DNA from: Pontibacter coccineus
GTDB taxonomy: Bacteria > Bacteroidota > Bacteroidia > Cytophagales > Hymenobacteraceae
Length of the DNA stretch: 64,000 nt
Direction of reading: 5' to 3'
Assembly (NCBI RefSeq): GCF_030546575.1
Contig: NZ_JAUOTN010000004.1
Location: 186,001 to 250,000, forward strand
Under the pieces are notes generated by a model that saw only the letters and a program-made list of their open reading frames with translations, searched no databases and was not told where the DNA came from. The position numbers were made by a program, and so were the translations under genes. Positions 58,733 through 64,000 of this stretch are shown piece after piece. Within the stretch, counting starts at the first letter, position 1, and every line of letters starts with the position of its first letter.

Positions 58733-60679
58733 TTACTCCTGAATGCGCACCACCTTAAACTCGGTGCGGCGGTTGCGCTGGTGCTCGTCTTCGGTCTTGG
58801 CATTGCGCACCACCGGGCGACTCTCGCCGTAGCCCTTGGCTGTAATGCGCGACTTGTCTATACCTTTGGAGATGATGTAGTTCACAGCAGACTGGGCACG
58901 GCGCTGTGACAGGTCCTGGTTATAGATATCTACGCCACGGGAGTCGGTGTGTGAGCTCAGTTCGATGGAAATGCGCGGGTTGTCCACGAGTATCTCCACC
59001 AGTTTGTCCAGTTCTTCAGCGGCATCCGGCCGGATATCGGCTTTGTCGAAGTCGTAGAAAATGTTCTCGAGTACAATGGCTTTCTCTTTCACGATCTCGG
59101 TCAGCAGCAGGTCAGCAGTGAGGCGTACCTCGTTCACTTCATTCGGCAATTGGTTTTGCGGCGGCATTTTGCCTACCGTGGTCACCCGCTGGCGGGCAGC
59201 GAAGAAGCCGGGTTTCTCGGACAGCAGGGAGTAAGCGGTGGCGCTGTCGAGCGGGAAGCTGAACTTACCCTCGTCATTTGCTTTTGTTTCGGCTATTTTC
59301 TGTCCCTTGCTATCCTGCAGCACTACCAGTGTGTTGGGCACCACCGTCTGCTGCTTGTCTTTGTCGCGGCGCTGGTACACGGTACCGTCCACAAAGAAAT
59401 TCACCAGTTTGCGGGCCGATTTGGCAATCGCGTAAATATCGTCGCCCCCTTTGCCGCCTTCGCGGTTAGAGGAGATGTAGCCTGTGAGAGCGTCCTGGAA
59501 AAAGATACCAAAATCGTCGCCGCTGGAGTTAACCGGCACACCCATATTCACCGGTTTGCCATCTTCTATTTTAAAGACATCGAGCCCACCCAAGCCTGGC
59601 AGCCCGTCGGAGGCGATGTAGAGTGTGCCGTCCGGGCCTACGTACACGTAGCTCTCGTTGCCCGGCGTGTTGATGCTCGGCCCCATATTCTCGGGAGCCG
59701 AGAAGCGGCCGTTGTCGTCGATGGTGGTTTTGTAGATGTCGTTGCCTCCCAGGCCTCCTTTGCGGTCAGAGGAGAAGTAGAGTGTTTTGCCGTCTGGCGC
59801 GAAAGCCGGAGAAGAATCCCAGGCGCGCGGGTCGCTGATGTTGAGCAGTTTCGGCTCGGTCCAGGCATTGGAGCGGTAGAACGAGATGTACAGGTCCACA
59901 TTGCGGCGGCCTTTCTTGGTGCCTTCGTTGCCACGGGCAAATACCATGGTATTCCCCTCGTCAGCAAAGGTAGCCAGCGCATCATGCAGGTCTTCGGTGT
60001 TTACACCTTCCAGTTTGCGCACGGCAGCCCCCATGTTGGCCGAGTCGCCGAGCGTGGTAGCGTATAGGTTCAGGAAGCCTTCGCCATTGCCCAGGTAGGT
60101 TTTGCCTGGTCCGCGGGAGGATGAGAAAACCAGTTCGTTGCCACGTACAAAAGGGGCGAAATCAGAGCCTTCCGTATTCAGCGCCTCCAGGTTGTAGATC
60201 TCGAAGCCCGTGTTCTTTTTCAGGATGCCGCTCAACTGGCTCAACGTTTCGACTTCGCGCAGGGCCAGCGCCTTGAGCTCCGGCTTGCTGCCGATGCGGG
60301 CGTAGTCCTTCATCTGACCCAAAGCGGCTTCGTACTTGCCGTTGGCCTTCAGCGCCATACCATAGTAGAAGAAGCCCTCCTCCTTGCGGTAGTTGTTGTC
60401 GAGCGCGGCTTTGTAGTAGGTTTCGGCCTCCGCCAGTCGGTTAGACAAACGGTACGATTCGGCGATGCGGTAGTTGATCTCACCGGTGTTCTTCGCCCCT
60501 TTCAGCGCCTGCTTGTAATACTCGATGGCCCGCTCATACTGCTCTTCCTGGAAGCGCTTGTCGGCCTTGCTCAGGTACATGCCCGCCCCACAGGAGCTGA
60601 GCACGACGGCCAGCAGCAGAATGGCTGCTGTAAACTTCAGGTAATTGGCCACTGACTTGGTCGATAGCGTCTGCTGCAT
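58733..60679 (-). CDS. PorE-like TPR / beta-propeller / OmpA lipoprotein
   Basis: From ATG 60679 (MQQTLSTKSV) the product has 648 residues. A lipoprotein signal (AAILLLAVVLSSC) is followed by TPR-like repeats (YERAIEYYKQALKGAKN, LAEAETYYKAALDNNY). A PD40/WD40-like propeller comes next (PAFAPDGKTLYFSSDRKGGL, YVYVGPDGTLYIASDG, YISSNREGGKGGDDIYA). Then there is a carboxypeptidase-regulatory-like domain (VPNTLVVLQDSKGQKIAE). The C-terminal OmpA peptidoglycan-binding domain has IFYDFDKADIRPDAAEELDK and ending NRRTEFKV. This order matches PorE of the type IX secretion/gliding system, but paralogues are common in the phylum. Confidence 0.85.
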   Translation of the reverse strand: MQQTLSTKSVANYLKFTAAILLLAVVLSSCGAGMYLSKADKRFQEEQYERAIEYYKQALKGAKNTGEINYRIAESYRLSNRLAEAETYYKAALDNNYRKEEGFFYYGMALKANGKYEAALGQMKDYARIGSKPELKALALREVETLSQLSGILKKNTGFEIYNLEALNTEGSDFAPFVRGNELVFSSSRGPGKTYLGNGEGFLNLYATTLGDSANMGAAVRKLEGVNTEDLHDALATFADEGNTMVFARGNEGTKKGRRNVDLYISFYRSNAWTEPKLLNISDPRAWDSSPAFAPDGKTLYFSSDRKGGLGGNDIYKTTIDDNGRFSAPENMGPSINTPGNESYVYVGPDGTLYIASDGLPGLGGLDVFKIEDGKPVNMGVPVNSSGDDFGIFFQDALTGYISSNREGGKGGDDIYAIAKSARKLVNFFVDGTVYQRRDKDKQQTVVPNTLVVLQDSKGQKIAETKANDEGKFSFPLDSATAYSLLSEKPGFFAARQRVTTVGKMPPQNQLPNEVNEVRLTADLLLTEIVKEKAIVLENIFYDFDKADIRPDAAEELDKLVEILVDNPRISIELSSHTDSRGVDIYNQDLSQRRAQSAVNYIISKGIDKSRITAKGYGESRPVVRNAKTEDEHQRNRRTEFKVVRIQE

Positions 60680-60704
60680 GGGGGTAGGTTTTGAATTAGC
60701 GGTT

Positions 60705-61187
60705 CTAAAAATACCTGGAGAGCCAGCTCTGCTGCGCCGGCTTTGGCCAGGCATCCTGCAGCTCTCCGTAATTATTTACCAATGTATCAAAATATAAGGT
60801 CTGTCCGTCAATCTCGCCGGCGGCTACTTTATTTTTCAGCTCGTTCATGCCTACCACCTGCATCTCTCCGTCTTTCAAAAAAGCCAGTCGGGTGCGGTCG
60901 AAGAACGAAACGCCAAAGCGTTGCTCCAGTTCCCGCACAAAGCTCACGGACTTATCAATAGAACAGCCACTGGCAGAGGTAACGGTTTCGTTGTTAGCCA
61001 GCACCAGAAAGCGGTCGTGCAACAAACTCGCCGACGCCTGCAAGCCCGCACCATGACTGCTCCAGTCAGCAGCAAAATGCTCCAGCATCGGCTTTATTTC
61101 GGCTTGCTCTGCCTGCGTCAACGCCCTGTCCGCCTGGTAGATCCAGAGCCGGGCATGCGGTGGCAGTTGGTCAAAAGGAATGTACAT
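60705..61187 (-). CDS. Small cytoplasmic protein, unknown (often labelled ABC transporter ATPase)
   Basis: The 160-residue product has no signal or membrane segment and no Walker motifs. Visible conserved-looking segments are RLWIYQADRALTQAE, LHDRFLVLANNET, ASGCSIDKSVSFVRELEQRF and DRTRLAFLKDGEM, ending QQSWLSRYF. Similar Bacteroidota proteins carry the label ABC transporter ATPase, which the sequence does not support. It lies 25 bp upstream of the PorE-like gene and is probably co-transcribed, so an envelope or secretion role is possible. Confidence 0.75.
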   Translation of the reverse strand: MYIPFDQLPPHARLWIYQADRALTQAEQAEIKPMLEHFAADWSSHGAGLQASASLLHDRFLVLANNETVTSASGCSIDKSVSFVRELEQRFGVSFFDRTRLAFLKDGEMQVVGMNELKNKVAAGEIDGQTLYFDTLVNNYGELQDAWPKPAQQSWLSRYF

Positions 61188-61190
61188 AAT

Positions 61191-61360
61191 TAATTGTTGA
61201 ATTGTTGGTTGTTAAATTGTTGCCTCAAAAAACGTGCAGCTTGTTGAGCGCCTTTAGTGCCCGGTTATACCTGACGTTTCAAATTAAATCCGATAGGCCA
61301 AGTATTCCCTTTTCCACTCTGCAGGAATCAACAATGAAGCAATTTAACAATATAGCAATC
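61191..61360. repeat. Inverted arrays of degenerate 8-nt ATTGTTNN units
   Basis: ATTGTTGA, ATTGTTGG, then TTGTTAA and ATTGTTGC lie at 61191-61222. An inverted array (CAACAATG, GCAATTTAACAATATAGCAA) lies at 61328-61360. The two arms face each other across about 105 bases. The spacer holds no gene. Confidence 0.6.
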
Positions 61361-61365
61361 TGATA

Positions 61366-62184
61366 CTACTTTGAAAGACCTTCCGCCTGTGCGATCAGCT
61401 CGGCAATGTCAAAAACTTTTACGCTTTCTTCCTGCTCCTTGTTTTTCACGCCGTCGTTCATCATCACCATGCAGAATGGGCAGGCTGTCGCGATCACGCC
61501 GTTGCCAGTGCCCAGGGTTGCCAGTGCTTCTTCCGTACGCTCGATGTTGATGTCTTTTTTGCCTGGCTCGGGCTCTTTGAACATCTGGGCACCACCGGCA
61601 CCGCAGCAAAGTCCGTTGGCACGGCTGCGCTTCATTTCCACCAGGTCGGCATCCAAAGCGGCCAGTACGTCGCGTGGCGCTTCGTAAATGTCGTTGGCGC
61701 GGCCCAGATAGCAGGAATCGTGGAAGGTGATGCGCTTGCCCTTGAAGGCCTCGCCACCTTTTACCGCTACCTTGCCTTCGTTAATGAGCTGCTGCAGGAA
61801 CGTAGAGTGGTGAATTACCTCGTAGTTGCCGCCCAGGTCCGGGTATTCGTTTTTGATCGTGTTGAAGCAGTGTGGGCAGGCCGTCACGATCTTCTTCACG
61901 TTATAAGCATTCAGCACTTCGATGTTGGTAAGCGCCTGCATCTGGAACAAGAACTCGTTGCCGGCACGCTTGGCGGGATCGCCGGTGCAGCTCTCTTCAG
62001 TGCCCAGCACAGCATACTTCACGCCTACGTGCTCCAATATTTGCACAAAGGCGCGCGTTACGCGCTTGTAGCGGTCGTCGAACGAACCGGCACAGCCAAC
62101 CCAGAACAGCACTTCCGGCTCCTCGCCGTTTGCCGCCATCTCCGCCATGGTTGGCACTTTCACTAGTCTTTTATTCTCTTCCAT
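61366..62184 (-). CDS. CCG-domain Fe-S protein (HdrB/GlpC/LutA-like)
   Basis: Proteins with CCG (cysteine-rich) domains bind unusual Fe-S clusters in heterodisulfide reductases, glycerol-3-phosphate dehydrogenase and lactate oxidases. The 272-residue product has two CCG sets: first WVGCAGSFDDRYKR, EESCTGDPAKR and TACPHCFNTI; second FHDSCYLGRAND, ANGLCCGAGGAQMF and ATACPFCMVMM. It works with the membrane ferredoxin-type protein encoded just upstream (136 bp). The electron donor and substrate are not known. Confidence 0.9.
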   Translation of the reverse strand: MEENKRLVKVPTMAEMAANGEEPEVLFWVGCAGSFDDRYKRVTRAFVQILEHVGVKYAVLGTEESCTGDPAKRAGNEFLFQMQALTNIEVLNAYNVKKIVTACPHCFNTIKNEYPDLGGNYEVIHHSTFLQQLINEGKVAVKGGEAFKGKRITFHDSCYLGRANDIYEAPRDVLAALDADLVEMKRSRANGLCCGAGGAQMFKEPEPGKKDINIERTEEALATLGTGNGVIATACPFCMVMMNDGVKNKEQEESVKVFDIAELIAQAEGLSK

Positions 62185-62235
62185 CTGGTAGGGTAATTCT
62201 AAAGCTTATTTGTTGTAGCTGTTGCTACTCTATTT

Positions 62236-62320
62236 CGATTGCTAAATTGTTAGATGGTTAAATTGTTAATGTTTCGTGACACTTAGTTTTTCAACAATTT
62301 AATAATTAGCAATCAAGCAA
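62236..62320. repeat. Second pair of inverted 8-nt-unit arrays
   Basis: GATTGCTAAATTGTTAGATG and GGTTAAATTGTTAATG (62237-62271) face CAACAATTTAATAATTAGCA plus ATCAAGCAATTAA (62292-62323). This is the same unit type as at 61191-61360, so both sides of the CCG gene carry it. Confidence 0.6.
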
Positions 62321-63694
62321 TTAATTCTTCGAAGGCATGTACAGGTCTTCTGCCCAATTGAAGCGATCGGATGCCGGGAAGGCCCAGGGGGCTCCGTTGT
62401 TTTCGATGTTGGTGAACATGGCGTTGAGCGAGGCCGGTGCAGCCGACTCTTCCAGCACCAGGTAGCGGCGCAGGTCCATGATCGTGGACAGTTGGTCGAT
62501 GTTTACAGGGCAGGACTCCACGCAGGCGTTGCAGGTCGTGCAAGCCCACAGCTCTTCCGGTGTGATGTAGCCACGCAGCAGCGCCTTTTCATCCGTGGTC
62601 TGCACGCGCTCCACACCCATCTCTTTGTAGTGGTTCGGCGCGAAAATGGCCGGATGCTCGCCTTTCTCCTCCAGGCGGTCGCGGGTGTCCATCACGATCT
62701 TGCGTGGCGACAGGAGCTTGCCCGTAATGTTAGCCGGGCACACCGAGGTACAGCGGCCGCACTCGGTACAGGTATAGGAATCCATCAGCTGTTTCCAGGT
62801 CAGGTCTTCCACGTCCTTTACACCGAAGCGCTGCACGATCGGGTTGCCCTCGGCGTCCATTTCCGGAGCCGGCGGCTGGTAGCTGGGGTCCAGCATGGCT
62901 TTGATCTCGTGCGTGATAGCTGGGTTAGTGGTAAACTTGCCCTTCGGCCACAGCTTGGAGAAGTACACGTTCGGGAAAGCCATGATAATGTGGAAGTGCT
63001 TGGAGCTTGGCAGGTAGTTCATGAAGGCCAGGATACCGATGATGTGGATCCACCAGCCCACGCCTGCTATGTTCGCCAGCGTGCCGGCATCGCTGCCGAA
63101 AATATCCACAAAGGAACTGCTCACCGGAAAGGTACCCGGCAAGGTATGGTTGTTGAGCGCCGCCAGTTTCAGGTCTGCAATGTTGAAGGCAAAGAGGGCA
63201 AACATCAGCACGATTTCCGTGATCAGAATCACGTTGGCATCCATTTTGGGCCAGGCGCGCATCTCCACGCCGGTAGCCAGGCGCGGCACTTTGGTCACGT
63301 TACGACGCCACAAGAAGATAGCACAGGCAACAATCACCAGGGCAGCCAGAATCTCGTTCACGGCCATCAGCCCGTCATAGAAAGGACCCATGAAACCGAG
63401 CACCCGGTGTGTGCCAAAGATCCCGTCGATCATGATCTCCAGCACTTCGATGTTGATCACCAGGAAGCCCACGTACACAAAAAGGTGCAGCACGGCAGGC
63501 AGCATACGCTTGAACATCTTCTGCTGCCCAAAGGCCACCAGCAGGGTTTTGTTGATGCGCTCCGACGGATTATCGCTCCGGTCGACATCACGGCCTATGA
63601 GAATGTTCTTGCGAATCTTGCGAATCTGCCACACAAACAGGCCGATGCCCAGGGCTGCTACTATCAGAAAGATAATGTTCTCGAGTTGAATCAC
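62321..63694 (-). CDS. Membrane 4Fe-4S oxidoreductase subunit (HdrE/HdrD-like)
   Basis: The 457-residue protein joins a membrane part to a ferredoxin part. About five or six hydrophobic segments lie in residues 1-245 (IIFLIVAALGIGLFVW, VLHLFVYVGFLVINIEVL, ILAALVIVACAIFLW and others), with His residues that could hold haem. Then come two 4Fe-4S motifs: CTECGRCTSVCPANIT and CTTCNACVESCPVNI. It probably exchanges electrons with quinone and with the CCG protein encoded downstream. The pair recurs in aerobic Bacteroidota, with no agreed function known to me. Confidence 0.88.
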   Translation of the reverse strand: MIQLENIIFLIVAALGIGLFVWQIRKIRKNILIGRDVDRSDNPSERINKTLLVAFGQQKMFKRMLPAVLHLFVYVGFLVINIEVLEIMIDGIFGTHRVLGFMGPFYDGLMAVNEILAALVIVACAIFLWRRNVTKVPRLATGVEMRAWPKMDANVILITEIVLMFALFAFNIADLKLAALNNHTLPGTFPVSSSFVDIFGSDAGTLANIAGVGWWIHIIGILAFMNYLPSSKHFHIIMAFPNVYFSKLWPKGKFTTNPAITHEIKAMLDPSYQPPAPEMDAEGNPIVQRFGVKDVEDLTWKQLMDSYTCTECGRCTSVCPANITGKLLSPRKIVMDTRDRLEEKGEHPAIFAPNHYKEMGVERVQTTDEKALLRGYITPEELWACTTCNACVESCPVNIDQLSTIMDLRRYLVLEESAAPASLNAMFTNIENNGAPWAFPASDRFNWAEDLYMPSKN

Positions 63695-63796
63695 GGTGAA
63701 TTATTCGTTATACATACCAATTCGTAGATAAAGATAGCAGAATAGTGAGAATAAACGTATACGGAGGCCCTTTTTTAAAATATTTTTGCCCGAAAG

Positions 63797-63827
63797 TTTG
63801 CGTCTTCGAATTTGGTTACTACTTTTG
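63797..63827 (+). promoter_or_regulatory. tRNA-Phe promoter
   Basis: TTTG (63797-63800), a 19-bp spacer, TACTTTTG (63820-63827): the best match in the window to the TTTG / TAnnTTTG promoter, 35 bp before the tRNA. Confidence 0.75.
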
Positions 63828-63862
63828 CATACTCTTTCGAAAGACGGGGTAACAACAGAGCT

Positions 63863-63938
63863 GGTGATGTAGCTCAGTTGGTAGAGCAAAGGACTGAAAA
63901 TCCTTGTGTCGTTGGTTCGATTCCAATCATCACCACCA
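63863..63938 (+). tRNA. tRNA-Phe (anticodon GAA)
   Basis: A 76-nt cloverleaf. The acceptor GGTGATG pairs with CATCACC, with discriminator A and encoded CCA. The anticodon stem is AAGGA/TCCTT around CTGAAAA, giving GAA. The T-arm contains GGTTCGATTCC. Confidence 0.96.
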
Positions 63939-63942
63939 GCTT

Positions 63943-63970
63943 AAACCCTTACCCTAACCGGTAAGGGTTT
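63943..63970 (+). terminator. Terminator after tRNA-Phe
   Basis: AAACCCTTACC (63943-63953) pairs with GGTAAGGGTTT (63960-63970) and TCTGTTTT follows. Confidence 0.8.
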
Positions 63971-64000
63971 TCTGTTTTATACCCTTCTCGCTTCTGCTGC

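Noticed and set aside
61191..62323. Possible CRISPR array from short regular repeats
   Set aside because: Units are 8 nt and degenerate with no spacers of unique sequence, arms are inverted, and no cas gene is present.
62492..63727. 411-codon plus-strand frame
   Set aside because: Antisense to the membrane Fe-S gene. His/Gln-rich with no family features.
63701..63889. 62-codon minus-strand frame
   Set aside because: Overlaps tRNA-Phe and its promoter in antisense and has no motif.

Overview
The window is chromosomal DNA of a Bacteroidota bacterium. Signs of this are a SusC/SusD outer-membrane pair, a Bacteroidota-type PurM, the nusB-ytxH-DUF1573-yajC-ybbR-coaE gene order, and promoters of the TTTG / TAnnTTTG kind seen before both tRNA genes, hemA and a DUF4293 gene. 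Gene content and moderate G+C point to Cytophagales, probably Hymenobacteraceae (Pontibacter-like). That placement is inference, because no rRNA is present. Nearly all of the window is core genome. I see no transposase, integrase, CRISPR array or prophage.

Layout. 1-10.7 kb: an nfeD-floA membrane pair (5' end cut by the window), a lipoprotein, a 2OG-Fe(II) oxygenase, chrA, galE with a dead PH-like gene just upstream of it, prmC, ribD, the free-Met-sulfoxide reductase msrC, a barrel protein and a phosphoesterase. 10.9-16 kb: phospholipid synthesis (psd, cdsA) with a glutamate dehydrogenase between them, a CPBP protease and divergent dusB. 16-24 kb: an EamA exporter without a normal start codon, a fused NhaC antiporter, a FemAB-like protein, an orphan sensor kinase and hemA. 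23.5-25.2 kb: an A+T-rich patch with small membrane and lipoprotein genes (one Bor-like) and an ArsR regulator. 25.6-30 kb: a second ELFV dehydrogenase, a large AsmA-like protein and tRNA-Val. 30.7-37 kb: the nusB-to-coaE operon including an isocitrate dehydrogenase, then leucine dehydrogenase.

37-43 kb holds two half-size ABC exporters whose ATPase sites look complementary (one degenerate, one canonical), separated by TetR, GyrI-like and HTH-like genes. This is a candidate drug-response locus. 43-48 kb: a trans-sulfuration enzyme with truA, an Arg/Asp-rich exported protein, a thiolase and a DUF4293 protein. 48-55.3 kb: a PepSY membrane protein, SusD and SusC, divergent from a PchR-like AraC regulator, with a 9-5-9 palindrome at the SusC promoter. 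This looks like an iron or siderophore uptake locus. 55.8-64 kb: a DUF4476 protein, purM, a barrel protein, a PorE-like TPR/propeller/OmpA lipoprotein, a two-gene Fe-S oxidoreductase and tRNA-Phe.

The strongest unexplained signal is window-wide. The heptamer AGGTATA (reverse complement TATACCT) recurs roughly 28 times in the first 10 kb by eye, against about 1 expected, both inside genes and in terminators. Other unexplained structure includes REP-like triloop hairpins near 55.4 kb, inverted arrays of 8-nt units around an Fe-S gene, and a shared T/A-rich 3' repeat after dusB and the kinase gene.
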